DNA of 64,000 bases from Rhopalosiphum padi (Eukaryota > Arthropoda > Insecta > Hemiptera > Aphididae), in assembly GCF_020882245.1 (NCBI RefSeq), contig NC_083597.1, forward strand, positions 91,304,152 to 91,368,151, in the 5' to 3' direction. Of the stretch, positions 52,331 to 61,983 are shown piece by piece (the first letter of the stretch is position 1; every line of letters begins with the position of its first letter). Both the position numbers and the translations under genes were made by a program. The notes under the pieces are model-generated. The model was not told the DNA's origin, made no database searches, and worked only from the letters and a program-made list of their open reading frames with translations.

Positions 52331-52727
52331 TACTAATATACTTTAATAAATATTATTTACCAGATATTTTTTCATTATCTTTTCTTTCTGGTTCTTTCAT
52401 CTTGCGATCGGAAAACAATTTATTTTTTGCAGCCATTAGATATGGCCATGCCAGATAACCTAATGTTAGCATGATTTACGATTTCAGAAAATATAAGGAA
52501 ATATTTACCAATAATAATTCCGTTACTAATAATAATTATGCACTATACTTTTGTCAACTGTTTAAACTGTTTACCTGGCTATTTATTTGCAACGCGTACA
52601 TTATTTAATTTCAATTATCGAATGGCCAGCATAAGTGATAATAGCCAGAAATTATTACTACAATTAAAAAAAAATATAAAAAACTATTATAGTTTTTATT
52701 AATTATTATAATCATTAAAAAATAAAT

Positions 52728-52997
52728 AATGGATTGGACGGACGAAGAATGTCTACTTCTTATTGAAATGTTTAAAGCCTGACCAATTCTATGGTATCCG
52801 ACCAATAATCAATACAAGATGGCAAAAAAAAAAATTGATTATTGGATGAAAATAAGTAAAGAGATGAAGAAAAGTGTAAATGAAATTAAGAGGAAGATGG
52901 AAAGTTTACAAGTGTCATATAGAAGGGAACGTCATAGTATTTGTCTGAAATATATATTCTATAAACGTAAATACGTAATATTAAACATTTTATGATA
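52728..52997 (+). pseudogene. MADF/Myb-SANT-like protein of a PIF/Harbinger element, broken
   Basis: Reads MDWTDEECLLLIEMFKA, then a TGA, then PILWYPTNNQYKMAKKKIDY and VNEIKRKMESLQVSYRRER in the same frame. This is the MADF-type DNA-binding domain pattern. Such proteins are the partner ORF of PIF/Harbinger transposons and help the transposase bind its ends. The in-frame stop and truncation after about 90 codons show it is inactive. Confidence 0.55.
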
Positions 52998-53384
52998 ACG
53001 TTTATTTTTAAAACCATTTTGTTTGTTTTATCGTTTGCTTATAAACTATGCTAAAAATAAAGGAAACAATTATTTTCTGGTTTTTATTTTAAATACAAAC
53101 TATATTATAACATTTTTATATTATATATGTACACAGTTTGTGATATATTATGTCACAGTATATTCCATACAACTTTACTGATTTATAGTTACAAAATGTT
53201 TTTTATTGAAATTTAAGTATTATTAACATGTTTATTGTAATAACAATAATTTTAAAGAATAACATTAATTTGGTTATTTCATAATACAATATTGACTGTA
53301 TGTATAAATATCATGTATAATATATTAATATGTACTAGCTTATATACTTATAAGCTAGAAATGTATAAGAAAAAATATTTACCT

Positions 53385-53836
53385 TTACATAATCTTGTAG
53401 GTCTTCAATTATTGCAGTGCATACTTCCGGAACTATAGACGAGATGGATGATTTTGATACTTTAAAGAGTTATGATAAACTTGCAAAAGAATCACCTGTT
53501 GCTAAGTATCTGAGAGTTAAAGCTAGTCTTTCATTTGCTGGTATAGTCGTATAGATGTCCTAAACTGTGTATCTTCTTTTCTTATTTTGGGTTCAATTAA
53601 ATTGAGTAAATTTTTGAACGTTTCTGGAGTCATTCTACAGCAGTTCTTGAAATGGTCTCCGTCGTCATTTTTTAAGTCATTGAGTAACATACTACCACTA
53701 TATAACTCTCTGTTCCGATACAAAGATCGCATCCACCAACGACGTTTTTTTCTTTTTTTTTTTTCACCAATAATTTTGTAGTAATAGCACACGCACAAGC
53801 TAGTAATAAATCTTCGGCATCTTCACTTGAAGACAT
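53385..53836 (-). pseudogene. PIF/Harbinger transposase N-terminal part, frameshifted and truncated
   Basis: Starts MSSSEDAEDLLLACACAI. After a frameshift in an A/T run it continues WWMRSLYRNRELYSGSMLLN and NCCRMTPETFKNLLNLIEPK. A second frameshift leads to TIPANERLALTLRYLATGDS, a stop, then KVSKSSISSIVPEVCTAIIE. The order matches HARBI1-type transposases (DDE_Tnp_4). The catalytic DDE region that should follow is absent, as the next few hundred bases are AT-rich and closed. It lies tail-to-tail with the MADF relic, the usual Harbinger pairing. Two frameshifts and a stop make it dead. Confidence 0.7.
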
Positions 53837-53939
53837 TTTTAATAAAAAATATAAACAAAATAATATAAAAAACAACAAATTTAAACAGAATGTACACGTG
53901 TTTGCTGGATAGTAGTGTGCCCACAACTGAATTTTTCAA

Positions 53940-54115
53940 ACCATATTGGTTTTCAAAACGAATTCAATGCGAATGCTCGAGTACAAGCCCGAACGGCCGC
54001 GAATAGTCTCGAACACAGTAAACGGCCGAATCATCAACGAATTCTCGTATGAATATATTCGGTGGCATTCGCTCGTGTTCGTCCGCATTCGGACTATAAT
54101 GTAAACGCAATCGGA
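53940..54115. repeat. GC-richer flank of the Harbinger relic, possible terminal region
   Basis: A 175-base patch with repeated ATTCG/CGAAT-type words and two copies of a cggccg-containing motif, lying just outside the transposase start. It may be the subterminal region of the element. A matching end on the other side was not found. Confidence 0.25.
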
Positions 54116-54119
54116 ATGT

Positions 54120-55291
54120 TATCAATAATTATTGGTATCATGGACGTAAGCTGAATACACCAGTATGAAATGTTTTGTTTATTTATTTATTGAATATGAT
54201 AATGCATGTGTTTTGTTATCCCGTTTTTAAAAGAAATACAATTAACGTTTTTAGATTAGTTTACTAAAATATTATCAAAATCTGAAAGGCTGAATTTTCA
54301 TATGAAAAAAAAATGTACAGGCGTCTTTTTATTATTATTCAATAGCTAATTAAGTGTAATTTATATTTTGTAGTTTAAATACATTCATTTATTTACTTAA
54401 TGTTTCATATGAAGCTCGATTTCTTTTTAAAGTCTTGTGGGGCAAAATCGTATAGTTATATAATACACCATACGGTTTTACCACATTTATATTTTGATTA
54501 TTGATATGGTTTAATTTAACCGGGTATTTTAATAGTATTGAATTTAATTGTGTTTTTAATTTAAAAAAGTTGAAAATATACATAACATATTTCACTACCT
54601 ATACTACTTGATTTTTTAAATGTTTTTTTATATTTTGTCACACTTTATAAATTAATTAAATGAAAGTCCAATACAAATTAATAATTATTTTCCATTAGAT
54701 ATAAATTATATTTATATCATATAATGAACTGTGTTATAACGGTAATATGATATACATCATACTATATCTATATACTAGCACTATTAATTAAATTATAACA
54801 AAATTACATATCATAATAGTGAAAATAATATGTACACTTGCTCGAAATCGTAAATTTTTTTATATTGAAAAAATGTGCGCAAAGAGTTAAATCGAATGAA
54901 GTATAAATATTATATTGAAAAATAAAATAAAAAAAACCACTTAAAAGTTTAAAACGGGTACAGTATGATTCGAAATCTTCGTTAAATCGTTATAATGTTA
55001 ATATAAAGGTAATTTATATAAATAAATAATAATACTAATAATAGTGTTTGAAAAAATAAACGGACCCGCGAAATCCTATAAATATGTCGGCCGATTAGAA
55101 TTGTTGACGAACGCGGTGGTAGTCGCTGGATAGTAATAAACGACACCGTGGGCTCGTTGTCCAGGTGGCAGGTGATCTGTCACGGTGTACGAAAAAATAA
55201 ACCCAATAGGTAAGCTTATTAACTTACCAGACGCCCACGTGTCAGACGCATTAATTTCTCGCACTGATATTGACTACCTTTTCAATACGAT
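54120..55291. other. AT-rich intergenic stretch
   Basis: No gene supported. Short ORFs lack recognisable features. Confidence 0.4.
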
Positions 55292-55474
55292 ATGGCATCG
55301 AAGAACATGGTAGACGAGAACTCAGCATCAATTCCAACGTTCTTGAGAGAACTGGAGGAAAACATTATAGAAAGAGTTATAGATGAAGACGAAACAATGG
55401 AGATGGAAACTGACAAAACGGCATTGATTAATGAAACACAAGAGGTGATGGAAACTGACAAAACGGCACTGATT

Positions 55475-55862
55475 ATTAATCAGTATTACCATTTGTATTA
55501 CCATACATTTTGTGGAGAACTATACAATACATCTAACGTCATCAATACGTCTGTTGGGCGTTTTCGAACTGGACGAAAGGCACACATCTGAGTACATTGC
55601 TTCCAAGTTACTAGAAGTGTGTGATCAATGGAATGTATCGACTAATAGTATAGTTGCTGTTACCACAGATGGAGCAGCAAATATGATAAAAGGCATTGAG
55701 TTAGAATTTGACAAAAAACGTCACATTGTATGTTTTGCTCATACATTAAATCTCGTAGCTCAGCATGCCATATCAAGTGTTCCTGAACTTACCACTTTAA
55801 TTTCTAAAGTTAAAAATATCGTCAGATGGTTTAAGCAAAGCGTTGTTGCGAGTGACGAGTGA
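55475..55862 (+). pseudogene. hAT transposase internal fragment (ZBED-like)
   Basis: In the frame offset by one from the surrounding ORF this reads VFELDERHTSEYIASKLLEV, then VAVTTDGAANMIKGIE, then HIVCFAHTLNLVAQHAISSV and VRWFKQSVV, then a TGA at 55860-55862. The order DGAANM ... CFAHTLNL is the hAT/ZBED transposase core. Only about 120 residues are present: the BED finger, the first part of the catalytic region and the C-terminal dimerisation domain are missing. No hAT ends flank it, so it is an internal piece, perhaps joined by recombination rather than by clean transposition. Confidence 0.75.
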
Positions 55863-55949
55863 TTAACGACGAGACAACAGAGACGAGAACGAACAAAACG
55901 AAACTAATTAACGAAACACAAGAGGAGATGAGAACGGAAGAAACGACAG

Positions 55950-56060
55950 AGATGGACGAAACGGCTGCACCGATGGATCAAACGGCTGCACAGATGGACG
56001 AAACGGCTGCACCGATGGATCAAACGGCTGCACAGATGTACGAAACGGCTGCACTGCAGA
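55950..56060 (+). repeat. 21/42-bp coding repeat
   Basis: About five 21-base units, in alternating pairs, encode MDETAAP / MDQTAAQ with a final variant. Adjacent units differ at two or three bases, but every second unit is nearly identical. This suggests duplication of a 42-base double unit. Confidence 0.75.
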
Positions 56061-56352
56061 TGAACGAAACGACAGAGATAGCAGTCGTAATCGGTGATGT
56101 TGTCGAACAAGTTATAATGGCCGTATGCGAATCGGAGGGCGCGGAGGGCGATAAACGCCGAGAAGAGCCGGACGCAACGAAAAAGGCAAAACGTGTCTCC
56201 CGCTGTCGGCGGCGGCTGGCCGCAGCGTGGAAACGCGTAAAACGAGCGCTGTTGCGCGTATGTTGCGTCCGTGCGGATTAGCGGCGACGGATGGAGAAGA
56301 TCTATAAGGCCGGTAACGCATATGACAGGACAACGGCAATGACGAAGGACGA

Positions 56353-56655
56353 GGGGGCGGGATACGTGAATTCGGTGTTAAAAGTTCACCTGCGCACAAT
56401 CCTTCCGATCGGTCTTGCGGGCAAACGGGTTCGCGGTCGTCGCGAGCTCGCGGGTCTCCGTGACGCGGTCAACCCTCTGACGGTGGTGTGGGCACTCGGA
56501 AGCCCAGGACGCGCGGAGCCGTAAACTCCCGCGACCGAGGCGTTCGGGCCTCGCACGCAGTCAGACACGTCACGAGCCCAAGCGGACCGCAAGACCGATC
56601 GGAAGGATTGTGCCCAGGTGAACTTTTAACACCAAATTAGCGTATCCCTCCCCCA
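56353..56655. repeat. Foldback: ~68-bp inverted arms around a ~166-base GC-rich loop
   Basis: The left arm 56353-56420 (with gttcacctgcgcacaatcct) is closely inverse-complementary to the right arm 56587-56655 (with aggattgtgcccaggtgaac); only a few positions differ. The loop is GC- and CpG-rich. It lies about 70 bases after the stop of the repeat-rich ORF. It may be the terminal inverted repeat of a short element, or a structured 3' region. Confidence 0.8.
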
Positions 56656-56659
56656 CAAT

Positions 56660-59084
56660 CATACACGTTTATTGTGTCGTCGTCCTGTCATATGCCTGTC
56701 ATATACAATAATAATAATATTTGTTATGTAATAATTTATTTTTTATGTACAAATATACCTGTTTTCCATATATCTATATTGTTTTTTATTTAAATATTGT
56801 TTTGTTCCCTAATTTTCAAGTCGTGCTTATAATAGCTACTGTATTTACAATTTCTAAGAAATTTGATCTGAAATTTTAATCTACGCCGGGAATTACTTTT
56901 TCTATCATCTTGTTGTACCTACATCATATCTAAGACATATTTTATCATCATAAAATTTTAAATACTTGTTTATGATAACATTTTAGGTATATACAATATC
57001 CAGAAGACTTTGCATCGAAATATACATTTTAAGCGAGTTAAATCCTATTACTTCTTAGCCTCAAACAACAATTATAATATTCAGAAAATCGTGTAAATAA
57101 AACAAAAAAAAATGATACTTTTAACATGAAAATACTACATACAACAGTATTTTCTATATTTTCACTCTGTATTGAAAAAAAGCACGACAATTCATTATTT
57201 TGAAATAAACAACACCGATATAACACATATATTTTTGAATGAAAAAAATTGTTTCTTCCGCAGCAGTTCAGTTTAAAGTGGGTTGGACTAAATATTATTA
57301 TGTTCGACTATATTAAAGAAAAATAATTTATTCCAGTAAGTATCCCGTGATGTAATAGTTTTTATTTCAAAATAATCTCTTAGTGGACTATTCTCAGACT
57401 ATTTGCCATTCTTTAATATACTTATATTATTTTATTAAAGATACATCAAGTCCAATATGTCACGGAATTGGACAGTAAACGTGTGCATTTCAGTATTATT
57501 TTATACATTCACTAGTTATATTTATTAATATCATGTTAGGCATTTTAGATTTTATATAATCTAGTTATAATTTGTCTATTGTAGATTGTTTATTGATAGA
57601 ACAACTTGGATTATTAACATATTATTAAATGTTTAGAAATAATTACTTATAGTGTTTACGCAACATATAGTCTTCAAAGACCCTTTCAGAGATATTTTGG
57701 GGCCCGGGGAAGAACCCTGCAAGGGCCTCCTTTTTTTGGGCGTACCTGTGTAGTTTGCGCCAAAAATAACCTGAAGAAAAAAATATTTATGTAATTTGCG
57801 CCACATAAAACTCAATAAAAGGACATTATATAATCTGCACCATTTTGCACCTTCAAAAATCAAACCTTAAAATCTTTATTCAAATTGTAATTTGGCCACT
57901 TTTAAATAACTAAATAGTTTTTTTTTACAAATTAACATAGTTTTGTATTTTTAATCATTGATAAATAAAGTTAATTTTAATAATTATAAATTTCTAGAAA
58001 ATTATGAAAAGTAATTAAAAAAAAAAAGTATTTAATAAGTATAATAATTCCAATGTATAAAATCAGCCATTCTATTATGCGTGTAAAAAGACAATTCATC
58101 CAAACGCAGACTGCCCCGCGTTCGTGTACAATATTAATCGACAGTAATTATAAATCAATCGTCATAATATAATCATATCGCACAAAAACTAAAAATGTAT
58201 AATATATAGGTAGTGTATTTAGCGTATTGCTAGTGTATCATTTGAACGTGTACGAAGATGCACAGTTTATTTTATTTATAAATACGTTTAGAAACCTGGG
58301 ATTTAAAATGTTCGTAGAGCAGGGCCATGTTACCGCTTAGACTGTTCAGGCTAAAGCCTAGGGCGGCACATTTTAACAGTTGAAACGAAATAACTCTTTT
58401 TTTTAGGTGGTAAATTTATTTCAGCCTATGGGCGGCAAAAACCTTATTCCGGCCCTGAGTATAAGAATATAATTATTTAAATTTAAAACCTGTAGAATTG
58501 TAGATACTCTAATATTTAATATAATATATAAACAATTGAGACCATAAATTAAAACTTATTGATGATTATTAATTTCATTATCATTATTAATTATTACATA
58601 ATTTTTTTAATCATCAGCAAAATTTAACAAACACGTGGTACTACTGGTAGCTAATGATTACTTTTGTTTAATACTGAATTTTATTAACAAAAATACATTA
58701 TAAGTTATAACGTTTAATTATATATTGATTTTTATTAGTAGTGTTGGATAACTATTACACTCTAGAAGCCTAATTAATTTACATAATATAAATCTTATAA
58801 AATGATTTTATTGTTCAGTCTGCAGCACTTTTGATTCCGGGCCCAATTTCCACGAGCGCGTGTAATCGTGATGGTAATAATAAAATATTATTCTATATAT
58901 TATTATTATTGTATTATTATATTATTATTGTAATACATTTGCGTTAGTTGGTAAGTACTCTACGTAATAGAATATAGGTAGTGTAAATTTAAGCAAAAAC
59001 AATGTAATATCGGCGTCCGCGATCCTATGTGCGAGAATAAAAAGAACGAAGGAAAACCCGTTCGCGCCCGCAAGTGATCTCTGG
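56660..59084. other. AT-rich stretch with repeat traces
   Basis: No gene is supported. Repeat-like fragments occur at about 57690-57740 and 58085-58130, the latter sharing the GCGTTCGTGT motif with the element at 42881-43044. A separate inverted-end element is listed at 58320-58457. Confidence 0.4.
58320..58457. mobile_element. Short element with CAGGGCC...GGCCCTG ends
   Basis: A 138-base segment that starts CAGGGCCATGTTACCGC and ends CTTATTCCGGCCCTG, with inner gcctagggcggcaca and gcctatgggcggcaaaa repeated in the same orientation. The ends fit hAT-type MITEs, but I see no matching 8-bp duplication. Confidence 0.45.
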
Positions 59085-59258
59085 TGAAATGTGCAAAGGT
59101 GACTTAACCGCCTTCTCGTATCCCCCCTCGTCCTTCGTCATCGCTGTCGTCCTGTCATATGCAATACCTGTCTAGGAGCCCCATCTCCATCCGTCGCCGC
59201 TAATCCGTACGGACGCAACATGCGCGCAATACGACTCGTTTTACGCGTTTCCACGTAT
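59085..59258 (-). pseudogene. Second copy of the basic/Cys tail and its 3' flank, inverted
   Basis: On the minus strand 59256-59200 reads TWKRVKRVVLRACCVRTD and a stop, closely matching the tail of the ORF ending at 56281. Similarity continues past the stop through the flank (catatgacaggacgac, gatgacgaaggacgaggggg) to about 59085. It is cut off on the 5' side by a TA repeat at about 59260-59285, so only the last 18 codons survive. Several codon differences are synonymous or conservative. Confidence 0.6.
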
Positions 59259-59412
59259 ATAGATTATACATATATATATATATATCGTCTGTCTATATAA
59301 GGTAATATTTTAAGCATGCTCACCCCATTCTTAAATTATTTTCTCACTCAGACCCCACCCGCAACATAAATAAATACTTTCACCTAAAATTTTTATGATT
59401 TAAGTAGTCTTA

Positions 59413-59490
59413 GAGCAGCGTTTCTCAACCTTTTTAGTCTCGCGACCCAAAAAAGGTATAAAGTATGCTCAATCACTTCGCGACCCCCCT
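59413..59490. mobile_element. hAT-like element end, right end not found
   Basis: CAGCGTTTCTCAACCTTTTT followed by CTCGCGACCC is a widespread hAT-type terminal sequence. I could not find the inverse end within the next kilobase, so the element is truncated or degraded. Confidence 0.35.
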
Positions 59491-59499
59491 CCCTGTCTA

Positions 59500-60473
59500 T
59501 ATTAAGTATAAATTTGTATCATATCGTTGGGAAAGCCAAATTTAAACGAAAGGTTCATTTTTTAAATCGGTATTTTATTATTTTTGACCACTTAGTGATT
59601 CGGCACATTTTTTTTTAATAAATCAAAATCTCGTCGTTTTCCGTTTACTCGATACAACTACAACTGTGTTATAGTCTGTCGGCAACAAACGCCGTTTGTA
59701 AATTTTAATACACGTCATAATATATTTTGTGAGTACTCTAATTCTACTAGTGCAAGGTGAAACCATTCGTAAAACGGGTGGTCCATTGTTATTTCCTCAC
59801 GGCGCTCAAGATATGCATTTTAATAACAACACTGAACTGAACTGATTCGAATGCATTGGCCATAAGAACTGTATACAGATAATAATCATTGATATTATTA
59901 TAATGTAATTTTGGTTAATTTTTTTTTTTTAATTTTTTAAAATAGTTATTTAGTCATAATATTTAATTTTAATCATAAATATACGAAGCGAAATATTTTT
60001 AGAGCATTATTTGGATTTTGTACACATAGGTTTATATATAATTAACATTTAAATTATTTAATTATCATTTTGACTGATTTGGCTTAGCATAATTTGGGTG
60101 TCACGTCATTTGATCCTTTTTTTATTATTTTAAAATCATATTTACATTTTAAAACGTATTACTTAACGTATTACGTATTACTTATTAGTGTTGATAAATT
60201 AAAGCCAATTCTGCAGTAAATATTTTAGTTAATAACGCTAATATAGGACATCGAAGTGATCGTGACCGATGATCTGTGAAATTAAACTATCAAAATGTAT
60301 TGTGGAATGTTGAACTGTCTATTTGTCTATTATCTATTTCAATTTACTAAGCTTAGAAACTAAAATAAATTGTGATAGATTTTTTTTTTTACTGTCAAAT
60401 GAAAACCATCAATAATAATCAAAATAATTTGAGAGCTATTTAAAAATTGTACTAGAAATAAGATATACAAATA
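59500..60473. other. AT-rich intergenic stretch
   Basis: No gene supported. Confidence 0.4.
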
Positions 60474-61282
60474 CAGTGGTCGCCGCATATTGTACCTAAT
60501 CACGGTTAATGTTATCAATCGTTTATTGTTATCTAAAACTATAAGTACGGGCCGCATGTATACTTATATGTGTAAATTATGTCGGTTATTATAATCAATA
60601 CGCCGCATAATATTATCAGTTTGAGGTCATAAAATCAACATTATGTACAAGAAATTGTTTTAAATATGGAGGTGTTGCAGAAAGTATCGAGTAGGAGAAA
60701 GAAGAAGAATATGAAGAAATAGACTTAGATTTTAAAAATTGGTTGAAAATGGAGAAAATATACCTATCACATCAAATTTTATCGAAGAAGATATTTTACA
60801 TGCTTTTTTACAAACATATAAACTTGAAGAAATTGTGCTAGCAACAATAACGTATACCTACTGAAAAACGTCCAAGTTTTTTTGAAAAATGAGAGACCCC
60901 ACGAGTATTACGAAGAGGAATGCAACACCACTGGTCAAATTTTGAATTAAATTATATACATGAACATTTTATTAATGATCTTTTAACGATACGAAAAAAA
61001 AATAGACATCAATACATTTTTTTCAAAAAACATTTTTTAACAATTTTAAATTTTGTACATTTACCTATAAACTTTAAAATTTAAATAGTAATAAATTATA
61101 ATTATTTATAAATAATAATTTTTGTTAGTTACTATGTGTGTATTAAATTTGATACATTACATAATTTTTTTTTTATTCAAAGTATGTTTTATTTTTTATC
61201 AACTTTCGTTTAGTGTTATCAATCGGATTATATTATCAATTATCTCCCTTACCAAAGTGATTACATTAAGCGGCAACCACTG
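60474..61282. mobile_element. pogo/Tigger-like element with transposase remnant
   Basis: The ends are CAGTGGTCGCCGCATATTGT and, inverted, CAGTGGTTGCCGCTTAATGT. TA flanks both ends (60472-60473 and 61283-61284), the Tc1/mariner-pogo target site. Further copies of the GCCGCAT-type end motif and TGTTATCAATCG lie just inside. At about 60695-60870 the plus strand reads EEEYEEIDLDFKNWL and, after a frameshift, ENGENIPITSNFIEEDILHA, which resembles the acidic C-terminal tail of Tigger-type transposases. The catalytic core is absent, so this is an internally deleted copy of 809 bases. Confidence 0.7.
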
Positions 61283-61284
61283 TA

Positions 61285-61857
61285 TGTATAAAAATTAAAA
61301 ATTAAAAAAGTAATAAGCTCTAATAGTGTTTGGAAAGGAGGTATGCTCACTAGTGGTAACTATATTTCCTACATCCTACTATTGTTTAAAGTATTGTATT
61401 TGTTTAAGTATACACATAGGTGGATTTCATAAATGACAATACTATACTTTTTTACTTGTGTTGTTTTAATAAAATTTGCATTGTACGATATTAATCTATT
61501 GAATTTATTTTGTAAGTGAATTAAGAAGTGTTTTGGAGAAATTTGAACAATATTGTAATTAGTGATAGAAAAATGAATCAATCACTAATAATAAATAATA
61601 AGTGAGAGAGCTTGATGGTTTTATTCTAAAGAGAAAATAATTATATATTTCATACTCTTCAGTGTTAAAAAAATATGATATTTGGCTGTTTTTATGGAAT
61701 ATGAATGTTATAATATTTGAATAATTATGAATTAATGTAAATTAAAAAAAAGGAGAAGGTCACAGATTATTGTTTTGATTGTCATGTTTCTTAATTCTAA
61801 TCTTATTGTTGTTATTACTATTTTTTTATTATTATAATTATATTATTCTTATAATAA
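61285..61857. other. AT-rich stretch before the tandem repeat
   Basis: No gene supported. The last 60 bases are TTATT-rich, similar in composition to the end of the repeat unit that follows. Confidence 0.4.
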
Positions 61858-61930
61858 CTTTTATTTAAATTGTGCGATTATCGGCTATTGCACTATTGGG
61901 GTTTCGACGGTTTCTCGTTATCTTTTACAA

Positions 61931-61952
61931 AACACGAGACCGGTCTTGTGTT
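61931..61952. promoter_or_regulatory. 22-bp dyad upstream of the TATA box
   Basis: aacacgagaccggtcttgtg plus tt is a near-perfect palindrome centred on ACCGGT. Copies lie at 62564-62585 and 63197-63218. Each has a single change from perfect symmetry, at different places in copy one versus copies two and three. It could be a binding site for a dimeric factor. Confidence 0.4.
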
Positions 61953-61976
61953 ATCGCTTATCGCTAATGAACCGGG

Positions 61977-61983
61977 TATAAAA
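61977..61983 (+). promoter_or_regulatory. TATA box within the 633-bp repeat
   Basis: TATAAAAGG in a GC-richer context, repeated at 62610-62616 and 63243-63249. About 25-35 bases downstream lies cattcacattcactgtc, where an initiator could be. The arrangement is typical of a promoter, such as an LTR, but transcription is not shown. Confidence 0.4.

Larger units (their letters stand above)
55292..56281 (+). pseudogene. Repeat-rich acidic ORF with basic Cys-containing tail, interrupted by a hAT fragment
   Basis: Not recognised. The 5' part (from the ATG at 55292) reads MASKNMVDENSASIPTFLRE, then two METDKTALINETQE-type repeats. The 3' part (from about 55859, same frame) continues INDETTETRTNKTKLINETQ. 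It then has a 7-residue repeat alternating MDETAAP and MDQTAAQ, an acidic linker (VCESEGAEGDKRREEPDATK) and a basic tail WKRVKRALLRVCCVRAD ending at 56281. Between the two parts lies hAT sequence at about 55470-55855 that brings a stop in this frame. The outer parts remain in the same frame, so removing the insert would leave it open. The tail has a related copy at 59200-59256. It could be a host gene family or an ORF of an unknown mobile element. Confidence 0.45.

Noticed and set aside
53385..53545. Plus-strand reading resembling a second MADF-protein exon
   Set aside because: The minus strand in the same place reads clearly as Harbinger transposase, so the plus reading is a shadow.
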